Below are positions 14,163 to 21,877 of a DNA stretch of 28,350 bases, piece by piece. Source of the stretch: a virus. The DNA lies in the IMG/VR virus record IMGVR_UViG_3300035698_008831, positions 1 through 28,350 of that record; one strand, given 5' to 3'. Position 1 is the first letter of the stretch, and each line of letters opens with the position of its first letter. Made by a program: the position numbers and the translations under genes. The notes beneath the pieces are model-generated. The model had not been told where the DNA came from. It saw only the letters and a list, made by a program, of their open reading frames with translations, and searched no databases.

Positions 14163-14181
14163 CGAGGGTGACGCTATTGGC

Positions 14182-15102
14182 TCACGTCTTGGCGTGGTGG
14201 AATGCGACGCCACAAGCGTCGCGCATCTCGGCGTAGCCGTAGAGCACGTCGAGCGTGATCTGCACGCCGAGGTAGTCCGCGCTGTAGCTCGCGGTCTGCC
14301 GGATGGCGAGCTGGCTGATGGGGTCCACCATGACCATCTGAGACACGCCGGGGGCCTCGGCGGTCGGGAGGGCTCGCATGGCGAGCACGCCAAACTCGGG
14401 GGTGCCTGCGATGCCGGTGGCGCCGGCGCCGCCGGACGGGACGAGCTGCGACATGTAGATATCGGCGCCGTAGGCGGACCCGATCATGCCGTTGCTGATG
14501 CCGTCGGGCTTGCTGTTCGCGAAGTACGTTTGCAGGTTGGAATCGCCGAGGAGGTCGACCTCGCCGGCCGGGCCGACGATGATAAACCGGCCGTCGAGCG
14601 GCGCCTTATTCGTGTTCAACTGCTGACGCGCTGCGAGGAGCGTGGCGTTGGTCGGGGCCGTCGCGGGGTTGCCCACGTTGGTCGAGAAACCGGCGGCGAG
14701 CGTGAGCACGTCGAGCTCGATCTTCTCGGCCAGCGCGACCGCTGCCTGCCGGGTGTGGCTGGCGACGGTGTCCTGATTGGCCTGAGCTCGTGCGGGGTCC
14801 TCGACGAGGAAACTGACCTCGTGATGCTGGTCGAGGGTGACCTGCACGGTGCCGGCGCTCGGGTTCTGCAACGTGACCGCGGTGCCCTTGGCCTTGGCGT
14901 TCGTCGAGAACGTGCCGGGGACGGGGATGTTGAGGACGTCGCCGACGGTGAACGAGCCAGTGACGTCGGTGTCCTTCGTGATGAGGCGGGCCGCGACGAT
15001 CTGGTTGCGGAGCACCTCGAGGGCGCTGTTTGCCCAAATCTCGGGGATGAAATTGCCGAGGGCGCCGGCGCCGCCGGTTGCGTTGGTGAATGTGTTTGCC
15101 AT
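14182..15102 (-). CDS. Major capsid protein (306 aa)
   Basis: The most abundant virion protein by position, immediately after the scaffold. It reads NFIPEIWANSALEVLRNQIVAARLITKDTDVTGSFTVGDVLNIPVPG near residues 18-65, then AEKIELDVLTLAAGF and a DGRFIIVGPAGEVDLL strand, with C-terminal beta elements. This N-terminal pattern (IPE.W....L..L.....A..L......) fits the HK97-fold coat proteins of the P22/N4-like branch that use a separate scaffold and need no prohead protease. An AAAGG box lies upstream. The codon use appears somewhat more mixed than in neighbouring genes, as expected for highly expressed coat genes; I did not count it. Confidence 0.85.
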   Translation of the reverse strand: MANTFTNATGGAGALGNFIPEIWANSALEVLRNQIVAARLITKDTDVTGSFTVGDVLNIPVPGTFSTNAKAKGTAVTLQNPSAGTVQVTLDQHHEVSFLVEDPARAQANQDTVASHTRQAAVALAEKIELDVLTLAAGFSTNVGNPATAPTNATLLAARQQLNTNKAPLDGRFIIVGPAGEVDLLGDSNLQTYFANSKPDGISNGMIGSAYGADIYMSQLVPSGGAGATGIAGTPEFGVLAMRALPTAEAPGVSQMVMVDPISQLAIRQTASYSADYLGVQITLDVLYGYAEMRDACGVAFHHAKT

Positions 15103-15127
15103 GGTGGCTGTCTACCTTTCGGGGAGG

Positions 15128-15148
15128 GCGCCGCCGGGGTGCCGGCGC
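15128..15148 (-). other. Short hairpin between scaffold stop and capsid start
   Basis: GCGCCG (15128-15133) pairs with CGGCGC (15143-15148) across a nine-base loop. It overlaps the scaffold stop codon and lies ahead of the capsid ribosome binding site. Possible processing site or stability element between scaffold and capsid. Confidence 0.35.
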
Positions 15149-15828
15149 TAGTCGTTTTCGATGCGGCCCTCGCTCGCGGCCTTGAGGATGGCGTCCTTGT
15201 TGGCCGTGTAGAAAGCGGGGTCGCGGAGCTGGGAACGCTTGAACGTCGCGGGCTTGCCGGACTGGGCGCCAGGGGTGACGGTTCCGGCCGGCGGCGGGGG
15301 TGCGCTGCCGGTGTCGTCGGATGTCTTGACGCCGAGGTAAGGCTCGGCCGTGACGAGCTCGTCGATGGCGGCGGCGATCGCGTCGCCGTCGATGTCGCTA
15401 CCGTCCGACGGGACGAACTGGTCGAGGTCGAGGAGGCGGGCGGCGAGGGCGGGGTTGGCGAGCTTGCCGGCGGCCGCGGCTCTTGCCTCGGCCTCGACGA
15501 GCTTGCGGTTGAACGAGGCCGAGGCCTCGGTCCGTCCTGCGTCGTGCGCTTCTTTGACTGCTCGGTCCTGTTCGCTGAGCTGTGACGTGCGGAGCTTCTC
15601 GAGCTCGGCCTCCTGCCGCTTGGCGAGGGCCTCGGCGTCGCGCCGGGCCTTTCGTTCTGCTGCGAGGGCCTTGGTGCCTGCATCGCCGAGGTCGTCCTCG
15701 CCGCCGGCGTTGGGTGCCGGTGGCTCGGGCGGTGCGGCGGGCGGCGGTGGCGTGGTGCCATCGCCGGCGGGCGGTGCGCTCGAGGTGTTCGTTGCGTCGG
15801 TGCTGTCGGTGTTGGTTGCGTCGGGCAT
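15148..15828 (-). CDS. Capsid scaffolding protein (226 aa)
   Basis: The AGGAGG box sits directly against an ATG at 15837 and nine bases before the ATG at 15828; spacing favours the second, giving MPDATNTDS. The N-terminus is low-complexity (Thr/Asn, then a Pro-rich stretch), followed by a long coiled coil (residues about 55-125: TKALAAERKARRDAEALAKRQEAELEKLR...), as in phage scaffolds. The C-terminal quarter is basic to mixed and would contact the coat protein. Placement directly before the major capsid gene supports the role: internal core that directs prohead assembly and then leaves. Confidence 0.85.
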   Translation of the reverse strand: MPDATNTDSTDATNTSSAPPAGDGTTPPPPAAPPEPPAPNAGGEDDLGDAGTKALAAERKARRDAEALAKRQEAELEKLRTSQLSEQDRAVKEAHDAGRTEASASFNRKLVEAEARAAAAGKLANPALAARLLDLDQFVPSDGSDIDGDAIAAAIDELVTAEPYLGVKTSDDTGSAPPPPAGTVTPGAQSGKPATFKRSQLRDPAFYTANKDAILKAASEGRIEND

Positions 15829-15837
15829 CGCGCCCAT

Positions 15838-15843
15838 CCTCCT
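15838..15843 (-). promoter_or_regulatory. Ribosome binding site that decides the scaffold start
   Basis: AGGAGG on the minus strand abuts the ATG at 15837 (no spacing) but lies nine bases from the in-frame ATG at 15828. The latter is therefore the likely start. Confidence 0.65.
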
Positions 15844-16020
15844 CGGTAGCCGGCGGCGTCGCGCCGCCGGTGTTGGTAGTTGCCGTCGGGGCCGCCGACA
15901 TCGCGCCGGTGACTCCTGACGGGGACGTTAGCGGGTCCCTGACGCGGTGCGTGGCATCCTCGCCGCCGGCGGAGCGGTTGCGGCCGGGAGGCGGCGACGT
16001 AGGCGGTGCTGCGGGGCCGT
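15838..16020 (-). other. 183-base gap before the scaffold gene
   Basis: Besides the scaffold ribosome binding site it holds a perfect hairpin, CCGGCGGCG/CGCCGCCGG with a three-base loop at 15850-15870, and CCTGACG twice at 15915-15921 and 15938-15944 (23-base spacing). A short frame from 15901 (MSAAPTATTNTGG...) resembles a scaffold N-terminus in composition but runs out of frame into the scaffold gene. I see no consensus promoter. It may carry regulation for the abundant scaffold/capsid transcript. Confidence 0.45.
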
Positions 16021-16239
16021 TTACCGGATGAGGCCGTCGCGGCGGAGCGCGGCGATGTGGGCGCGGGTGCCCTCGATGTCGGCGGCCGGGTCGAGGGCGA
16101 CCTCGTCGTCGAGGCTGAGCTCGCCGGGCGGCGGCGCGGCGAGGGCGGCCTCGCTGGCGAAACTGCGGGCGTGCCAGTCCGCGAGGTCGTCGCTGTTCTG
16201 CCGTCGGGTGGGGCGGGCGCCGAGCTGCTCGTCGGTCAT
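16021..16239 (-). CDS. Small hypothetical head-region protein (72 aa)
   Basis: The start overlaps the previous stop (ATGA). The protein reads MTDEQLGARPTRRQNSDDLADWHARSFASEAAL, then an acidic/Ala-rich middle (GELSLDDEVALDPAADIEGTRA) and a basic end (LRRDGLIR). It is mostly helical and charged, without cysteines or membrane segments. It sits between the MuF-like protein and the scaffold. Function unknown; a small head-assembly or regulatory protein is possible. Confidence 0.6.
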   Translation of the reverse strand: MTDEQLGARPTRRQNSDDLADWHARSFASEAALAAPPPGELSLDDEVALDPAADIEGTRAHIAALRRDGLIR

Positions 16240-16466
16240 CGGATGGCGTCCTCGGCCTCGGCGATGGTGACGCCGTCGTCGAGCTCGAATAGGACCTCGT
16301 CGGGGTCGTCGGTGAACGGCCGGCGGTGGTCGTAGCCGCCGGCGAATATCTCGATGGGGATGCCGTCGGGGAACGCGTCGCACGCGCCGACGAGGCCGGC
16401 GGCGGTCTGCACGGTTTCGTAGCGGTTGTGCTTGCAATATGGGCAGAGTGCGAGGCCGGTGGTCAT
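16236..16466 (-). CDS. Small cysteine protein of the MuF neighbourhood (76 aa)
   Basis: The start overlaps the MuF stop (ATGA). It opens ALCPYCKHNRYETV, has a third cysteine in GACDAFPDGIPIEIFAGGYDHRRPF, and ends acidic. The combination C..C.H.......C.AFP.GIP.EI..G..DHR.P is one I recognise from small proteins frequently encoded beside phage MuF-type head proteins. The cysteines and a nearby histidine may form a small metal site. Its role is not known; it is likely made together with the head proteins because of the coupled starts. Confidence 0.7.
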   Translation of the reverse strand: MTTGLALCPYCKHNRYETVQTAAGLVGACDAFPDGIPIEIFAGGYDHRRPFTDDPDEVLFELDDGVTIAEAEDAIR

Positions 16467-19400
16467 GGGTTGATTCTCCTGTCGAGGTCGGCGCCGAGCT
16501 CGAGGGCGCGGTCGGTGATGGCTCGGGCCAGCGGGCGGGCGCGGTCGCGGCCCTCCTCGGCGACCTCGGCGAACGCTTCGGCGATGAGCTCGCGCGAGTT
16601 GGTGGCGCCATAGTTCGATAGCTCGGCGCGGATGGCGGGGACGTAGTTGCCGAAACTGGCGCGGTCGCTGAGACCGCTGACGAGGATGTCGCGGCCGCCG
16701 CGGCCTCGGGCCGGTGCGTCGGGGATGGTGTCGCGGATGATCTGCTGCACCTCCTGGTTCCATAGGCGCTCGCGGAGGGCGTCGCCGGTCGTGGTCATGC
16801 CAGGTTTCGGGCCGAGGAGGCGGATGTCGCCGGCGAGGTATCGGTCATAGAGCTCGACTTCGGCGGCGTAGCCGACGTGATGGCCGTATTCGTGCGTGAC
16901 GGTGCGGGTGGGCGACGGCGTCGAATAGTGGCCGGACGCGTGTTTTTCGATGGCTCGGTCGGCGTTGTCGACGAACGACGGGCGGACGCCGAGGCGGGCG
17001 CCGCCGGCGGGGACCTGGCGGCCGTCGATGGCGCGGATGTCGGGCGACTTGGCGAGGCCGGCGACGTTGAGGCCGCCGCCGGGGACGTCGCGAGCGCGGA
17101 ACACTCCGTCGATGTCGCCGACGGTGTCGAGGCGGTAGGGGAGCGGATAGCGGACGCTGAGGTCGTCGATGGTGCGCGCCATCGCGGCGGCGTCGGCGGT
17201 TGCCATCTTGCCGGGGATGAACTCGGTGCCGGTGCTGTCGGCGAAACGTAGGGCGACCTCGTCGACGTCGACGGCGTCGTCGTAGCGGGCGGCGGCGCGG
17301 GCGGCGTTGGCGCCGGCGAGCTCCTCGGCCTCGGCGGCGAGGCGGCGGGCGGCGGCGGCGGCCTCGTCGGCCTCGGCCTGGCGGACGATGTCGTCGATGA
17401 CGTCGTCGAGCTGATCGTCCCATTGCATACGGGCGTAGTCGGGGATGTCCTGGCCGGCGCGGCGGGCGGTGCTGACGATGCGGGTGTAGAGCTCCTCGTA
17501 GCTTGTGCCGGGGTCGTCGAGGAGGTCTGGCACGAGCTCGCCGAGGCGGTCGTAGGTGGTTGCGGGCATGTCGCCGGGGTAGTTGCGGAGGCCGTACTCG
17601 ATATCTCGGAGCTCCTCCTCGAACGACTGGAACGACATGCGCCAGGGGGCCGGGCCGTGGACGGGGTCGATGCTGCGGTCGAGGTAGGCGAGGGCGTCGT
17701 CGACGTCGGCCTCGCGGCTGAGCTGCGCCAGGCGGCCGGCGACGTCGGCGTCGCTTGCGCCGATGACGTCCGACGGGCGGATGCGGAGGTCGGCGGGCAT
17801 GTAGCCCTCGAGGAGGTTGTCGATGTCGATGTCGCCGCTGCCGCTGTAGGCGCGCGAGCTCGGGACCTTGCCGCGGCGGGCGGCGCCGAGGGCCTCATAG
17901 CGGCGATTTTCGCGGAGCCACTCGCGGAGCGCGGTGTCGGTCGACGCGTCGCCGGCCTCGGCGGCGCGGTAGGCCTCGGTGAAATCGTCGAGCTTGGTGT
18001 TGAGGTCGTCGTCGAACCATGAGCGGCGGAGGCGCTTGCGCTCGTCGGGGTCGAGAGTCTCGAGGAAATCCCACTCGCCGCCGCGGAGGAGGACGCCGAA
18101 CTCGTTGCGGGCGCCGACCTCGGCCGGCGTCGGGAGGCGGACGGCGTCCCAACGGTCGAGGCGCGAGAACGTGGCGAGCTGGGCCTCGGTGGCGGCGTCG
18201 GCCATGACGCGGCGCGTTTGCTTGACCTGGGCGCGAGCGGCGACGAACTCGTCGGGGGACACTCCCCAACCTGCGGCGGCCTCGGCGACGACGTCGCTGG
18301 CCGGGTCGTCGAGGGCCTTGAGGGCCTGGCGGTCGAGGCGTTGGACCTCGAGGCGGTCGAGGCGCTTGAGCTCGAGCTCGTCGATGATGTCCTCGGGGCT
18401 GACGTTGCGGCGGATGGCGGCGCGCTGCACGCTCGGCGTCGTCGCGCTGAACTGGCCGGAACGGCCGACGCGGGGACGGTTGACGAGGACGTCGTCGACG
18501 GGCGGGCGCGGGACGGTGGCGTCGGCGAGCTCCTCGGCGACGGCGTCGGTGAGCTCGGGGCCTTGCCGGCGGAGGTCGCTGGCGTCGAGGACCTCGTCGA
18601 CGCTGGCGCGGGCGGCGGTGAAACTGTGGCGCTCGTTGACGAGGACCGGGCCGAGCTCGCCGTGCATCCTGACGGTCGGCGTGGCCGGCGGACGGGCGAC
18701 CTCGAGGGCGGTGGACGGTGTGCGGCCGGCGGGGAGGTCGAGGGTGCCCTGCTCGACGCCGTCGATGCGGCGGGCGGAGCGGGCGGCGCGGGCGTCGCGG
18801 CGGGCTTGGGCCTGAGCTCCTCGGACGCGGCCGCTGCGGCCGGCGTTGGAACGGTTGACGCGGTCGAGGGTGCCGTCGGCCTTGAGCTCGCGGTAGAGCT
18901 CGCGGTTCACGATGCGGCCGCCGTCGTAGCCGTCGACGACGGGGACGATGCGACAATCACAATGTGAATGGATGGGCATGAGCTCGCCGGTGTTGTAGAG
19001 CTGCGTCGAGGCGACGCGGCAGAGGTCGCACGAGGCGCCGGTGAGGACGCGCCGGTAGCCCTCGACGTTGTTGCGTTGCATCGCGGTCGAGCCGGCCTGG
19101 CGGTGGGCGAGGGCGACGTCGGCCTCGGCCTGAGCTCGAGCTCGGTGGCCGCCGATACGCATGGCGTCGTCGTATCCCTTGCCGTCGGCGAGGGCCTTGC
19201 GGGCGGTGATGCCGGGCCGGCGGTAGACGTCGCGGCCGCTGACGCCGTCGCGGAGCTTGTCGATGGTGAACTCGGCGAGCTGGCCGGCGTCGGCCGACGC
19301 CGTTTTCGGTGGCGGTGTTGTGCTGACGGTGCTGACGTAGGCGTCGACGTACTCGTCGACCAGCGCGGCCGTTTGTGCGTTGGCGTCCTCGACGACGCCG

Positions 19401-19543
19401 GCGGCGGCCTCGGCGAACTCGTCGAGGCGGAGGTCGTCGGGGCCGCCGAGCTCGAGCCAGAGCTGCTCGACGAACTCGCCGGTGCCGAGGCGGAGCTCGT
19501 CGTAACTGTCGCCGTAGCTGCGGATGAGGTCCTCGGCGGACAT
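16463..19543 (-). CDS. MuF-like minor head protein with C-terminal metallopeptidase-like domain (1026 aa)
   Basis: The ATG at 19543 is seven bases after the portal stop. Residues about 1-210 are the MuF-type part: helical N-terminus, then the cysteine/histidine cluster GASCDLC (C172, C175) with HSHCDC (C195, C197), probably a zinc site. Residues about 250-830 are long, charged and mostly helical, with repeated LDR-type segments. Residues about 840-1026 carry THEYGHH (H884, E885, H888) and NSRELIAEAFAEV about 100 residues later (E985, E989), the pattern of zinc-metallopeptidase domains found as C-terminal cargo in some phage MuF and toxin proteins. Typical MuF proteins are far shorter. It should sit inside the head near the portal, so the extra domain may be ejected with DNA. 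Catalysis is inferred from motif only. Confidence 0.8.
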   Translation of the reverse strand: MSAEDLIRSYGDSYDELRLGTGEFVEQLWLELGGPDDLRLDEFAEAAAGVVEDANAQTAALVDEYVDAYVSTVSTTPPPKTASADAGQLAEFTIDKLRDGVSGRDVYRRPGITARKALADGKGYDDAMRIGGHRARAQAEADVALAHRQAGSTAMQRNNVEGYRRVLTGASCDLCRVASTQLYNTGELMPIHSHCDCRIVPVVDGYDGGRIVNRELYRELKADGTLDRVNRSNAGRSGRVRGAQAQARRDARAARSARRIDGVEQGTLDLPAGRTPSTALEVARPPATPTVRMHGELGPVLVNERHSFTAARASVDEVLDASDLRRQGPELTDAVAEELADATVPRPPVDDVLVNRPRVGRSGQFSATTPSVQRAAIRRNVSPEDIIDELELKRLDRLEVQRLDRQALKALDDPASDVVAEAAAGWGVSPDEFVAARAQVKQTRRVMADAATEAQLATFSRLDRWDAVRLPTPAEVGARNEFGVLLRGGEWDFLETLDPDERKRLRRSWFDDDLNTKLDDFTEAYRAAEAGDASTDTALREWLRENRRYEALGAARRGKVPSSRAYSGSGDIDIDNLLEGYMPADLRIRPSDVIGASDADVAGRLAQLSREADVDDALAYLDRSIDPVHGPAPWRMSFQSFEEELRDIEYGLRNYPGDMPATTYDRLGELVPDLLDDPGTSYEELYTRIVSTARRAGQDIPDYARMQWDDQLDDVIDDIVRQAEADEAAAAARRLAAEAEELAGANAARAAARYDDAVDVDEVALRFADSTGTEFIPGKMATADAAAMARTIDDLSVRYPLPYRLDTVGDIDGVFRARDVPGGGLNVAGLAKSPDIRAIDGRQVPAGGARLGVRPSFVDNADRAIEKHASGHYSTPSPTRTVTHEYGHHVGYAAEVELYDRYLAGDIRLLGPKPGMTTTGDALRERLWNQEVQQIIRDTIPDAPARGRGGRDILVSGLSDRASFGNYVPAIRAELSNYGATNSRELIAEAFAEVAEEGRDRARPLARAITDRALELGADLDRRINP

Positions 19544-19550
19544 CGCCGGC

Positions 19551-20996
19551 CTACTGCGCCGGGGCGAGCTCGTTGTCGAGCTCCTCGGCCGCCGGCGCCG
19601 GTGCGGTCGGCGCCGACGGGCGAGGTGCCTGCGGCGGCGTGCGCGGTGCGGACGCTGCGGCGGCGAGGTCGGCGCGTGCGGCCTGGGCGCGCCAGCGGGC
19701 GACCTCGGCCGGCGTGGCGCCGTACTGCTGCCAGAGGGCCTCATTGGGGACGCCGAGGCTGCCGAGCTTGACGAGGGCGTCGACGAGCTCGCCGACGTTC
19801 TTCTTTTCGGGGTCGCGCCAGACGACCTCGAGCGAATCGTCGGCGGCGCGGGCGTCCTGCATCGCGGCGAGCGCGAGGCGTATGACGTCCTCCCATGACT
19901 CGCCGAACGCGAGGGCGCGCGACTCGACTTTCGCGACGAGGCCGGTTTCGGTGGCCTTGAGCGACTCGCCGGACGGAAACGCGCCGGACTGACCGAGGAG
20001 GTAGTGCGGCGGCGTGCGCGAAATGGCGGCGAGGTGCTGGATGTCTGACTCGACGCTGTCGATGAATGGCTTGAGGTCGGTGGCGCCGAACTCGCCGAAC
20101 TTGACGTCGGCGTCCTCGGCGAGCCAAAGGCGGTCGATGGCGGCGCGGAACGGTTCGATGGGCTTGCCGGTGTCGGGGTCGATGGGGACGTCGAGGCCGG
20201 TGGCCCATCGCTGCCGGAATGCCGAATAGCGGGCGGCGGTGATGCGGTTGAAAAGTGTCTCGTTGATGCGGTCCTGAATGTCGGTGATGCCGCCGTCGAG
20301 CTCGCTGACGCCGGCGCCTACCATGCGCCGTTTGTTGTGGAACGGGACGAACGAAACGACGCCGAGCGGGTTGACGAACGCGGGGCCGGGGTCGTCGGTG
20401 TCGGCGTGCGGTTGCCACTCCTTGCCGTTGAGCTCGCGGAGCCACTTGTAGACCATGGCGGCGCCGTCCTCGGTTTCGTCGGCGGCGAGCTGCACGGTTA
20501 CGACCTCGTGGCCGTCGACCTCGTACCGTTTGACGGCGGCGCGGCGGACGCTGCGACGGCCGGGGGCCTGCTCGACGTAGACCTCGGTGGGGTGCTCGGT
20601 GCTGACGATGGGGGCCTCGCCGGCGGCCGGCGAGGGCCAGACGAGGACCGAGGCGGTGCCGCCGATGAGGGCCTCGGTGTGAACCTGGCCGTGCTCGGCG
20701 TCGAGGCCGTTGGGCTGCCAGATAGTGCGCCAGATGTCGAGGTCGGCGTCGGCGCCGTTGCCGAAACGGACGCCGTCGACGATGAGGCGCTCGGCGGTGG
20801 CGTCGACGATGAGCTCGCACCAATTCGACCGGGCGAGGCGCATGAGGCGGAGGAACTCGCCGCGGGCGCCGGCGGGCGCGTCGGGGAGCGGGTGGTTGCC
20901 GGTGTAGTAGGCGTCGCCGGTGGCGTGATATTGGGCTTGGCTGTCGAGCTGCTCGAGGAGGTGGTCGCGCCAGTCGGACGGGGTGCGGAGCTTCAT
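19551..20996 (-). CDS. Portal protein (SPP1 gp6-like, 481 aa)
   Basis: The dodecameric ring through which DNA is packaged. The N-terminus (DHLLEQLDSQAQYHATGDAYYTGNHPLPD) and the following WCELIVDATAERLIVDGVRF fit the SPP1-type portal family. The clip/stem region is helical (VSELDGGITDIQDRINETLFNRITAARYSAFRQRW), followed by FKFGEFG-like strands and a crown helix that begins ISRTPPHYLLG. The C-terminal 60 residues are Ala/Pro-rich and disordered. GAAAGG lies nine bases upstream of the ATG. The terminase genes are separated from it by an inserted glycan cassette. Confidence 0.9.
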   Translation of the reverse strand: MKLRTPSDWRDHLLEQLDSQAQYHATGDAYYTGNHPLPDAPAGARGEFLRLMRLARSNWCELIVDATAERLIVDGVRFGNGADADLDIWRTIWQPNGLDAEHGQVHTEALIGGTASVLVWPSPAAGEAPIVSTEHPTEVYVEQAPGRRSVRRAAVKRYEVDGHEVVTVQLAADETEDGAAMVYKWLRELNGKEWQPHADTDDPGPAFVNPLGVVSFVPFHNKRRMVGAGVSELDGGITDIQDRINETLFNRITAARYSAFRQRWATGLDVPIDPDTGKPIEPFRAAIDRLWLAEDADVKFGEFGATDLKPFIDSVESDIQHLAAISRTPPHYLLGQSGAFPSGESLKATETGLVAKVESRALAFGESWEDVIRLALAAMQDARAADDSLEVVWRDPEKKNVGELVDALVKLGSLGVPNEALWQQYGATPAEVARWRAQAARADLAAAASAPRTPPQAPRPSAPTAPAPAAEELDNELAPAQ

Positions 20997-21021
20997 GCGG
21001 GCGGGCCTTTCGTGTCGCCGA

Positions 21022-21618
21022 TCACGGTACTACTCGCGAGGGGAGGCCGGACGTGTTACGGGCGTGGTGATGCCAGAGCCAGGTGACGCTGTCGGTGACC
21101 GCGGTGCCACCAATCTCGGCCATAGCAACGAAAACGGGCTCGTCTTGGACCTCCCACGCGCCGGTTCCCGCGGGGTCGGCCTGGAATCCTCCGGTGGACG
21201 CCATGGCCTCGAATAGGACCTCGGTGCGGGCGAGGTAGGTGATGGGGACGATGTGCGGGGCGGCCGGGTCGAACGGGCGGCCGCGGTGCTGCGGGAACGG
21301 GTCGGTGCCGCCGATGACGTCGAACCAGCCCCACGCGAGGCCGGCGCCGGCGGCGGTGGCGAGGTCGAGGAGCGTGGCGAGGTGATGCGGGAGGAGCTCG
21401 TCGTCGTCGTCGAGGAACGCGACCCATGGCGTGCGGACGTGGAGGAGGCCGCGGTTGCGGTTCTCCCATGCGCCGACGCCGTCGAGGTCGTTGCTGATGA
21501 CGACGGCCGCCGGCGGGTGTGTCTGGCGTGACGTCGAGCCGACGGCGCGCTGCAATAGGCGGGCGCGGGCGGGAATGGTCGGGATGACGACGGTGACGTC
21601 GCGGGCGTGGTCAATCAT
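21022..21618 (-). CDS. GT-A glycosyltransferase, GT2-like (198 aa)
   Basis: The start overlaps the membrane-protein stop by eight bases. VTVVIPTIPARARLLQRAVGS near residues 8-28 is the first strand and nucleotide-binding turn of GT2 enzymes. FLDDDDELLPHHL (68-80) carries the metal-binding Asp cluster. A later LAWGWFDVIGG and the EVQDEPVFVAMAE stretch near residue 160 could hold the acceptor side. Length is short for the family, with only a catalytic core. Sugar donor and acceptor cannot be seen from sequence. It is the last gene of the cassette before the portal. Confidence 0.8.
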   Translation of the reverse strand: MIDHARDVTVVIPTIPARARLLQRAVGSTSRQTHPPAAVVISNDLDGVGAWENRNRGLLHVRTPWVAFLDDDDELLPHHLATLLDLATAAGAGLAWGWFDVIGGTDPFPQHRGRPFDPAAPHIVPITYLARTEVLFEAMASTGGFQADPAGTGAWEVQDEPVFVAMAEIGGTAVTDSVTWLWHHHARNTSGLPSRVVP

Positions 21619-21877
21619 CGGTGAGGTCCTCGGGGTAGGTGGCGGACAACGTGGCGCGGCGCTCGACGACGGGCTCGTCGTCGGGGATGGGGACGCCGGG
21701 CGGTGGGCCTTGCCGGGCCTCGAGGGCGCGGAACGCGATGATGGCGGCGGTGAGCCAGCCGACGCCGGCGACCAGGATGGCGAGCGGTTGCGGCCGGCCG
21801 ACGACGGCGACGGCGAGCGCGCCGAGCGCGAAACCGGCGGACCATGCGAGCTCGCGGCAGAACTGGCGGCGCGTCAT
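21611..21877 (-). CDS. Small membrane protein of the glycan cassette (88 aa)
   Basis: The ATG at 21877 overlaps the epimerase stop. A short basic start (MTRRQFCREL) precedes two hydrophobic segments, about residues 11-30 (AWSAGFALGALAVAVVG) and 34-53 (LAILVAGVGWLTAAIIAF), then a charged, acidic C-terminus. It could anchor or recruit the glycosyltransferases to the membrane, or handle a lipid-linked sugar; this is inference from neighbours. No family recognised. Confidence 0.6.
   Translation of the reverse strand: MTRRQFCRELAWSAGFALGALAVAVVGRPQPLAILVAGVGWLTAAIIAFRALEARQGPPPGVPIPDDEPVVERRATLSATYPEDLTDD

Noticed and set aside
14152-15585. Long plus-strand frames opposite the capsid and scaffold genes (and similar ones opposite most genes)
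   Set aside because: High GC with G/C-ending codons on one strand leaves few stops on the other. These frames are Gly/Asp/Glu/Arg-rich without motifs, while the minus-strand frames encode recognisable proteins.
15398-15901. Frame starting MSAAPTATTNTGG upstream of scaffold
   Set aside because: It becomes Arg/Gln/His-rich when it reads through the scaffold gene out of frame; only the first residues look protein-like.
14182-16020. Missing prohead protease
   Set aside because: The portal, MuF, scaffold and capsid set resembles SPP1, which uses a separate scaffold and no prohead protease, so its absence is not necessarily unusual.
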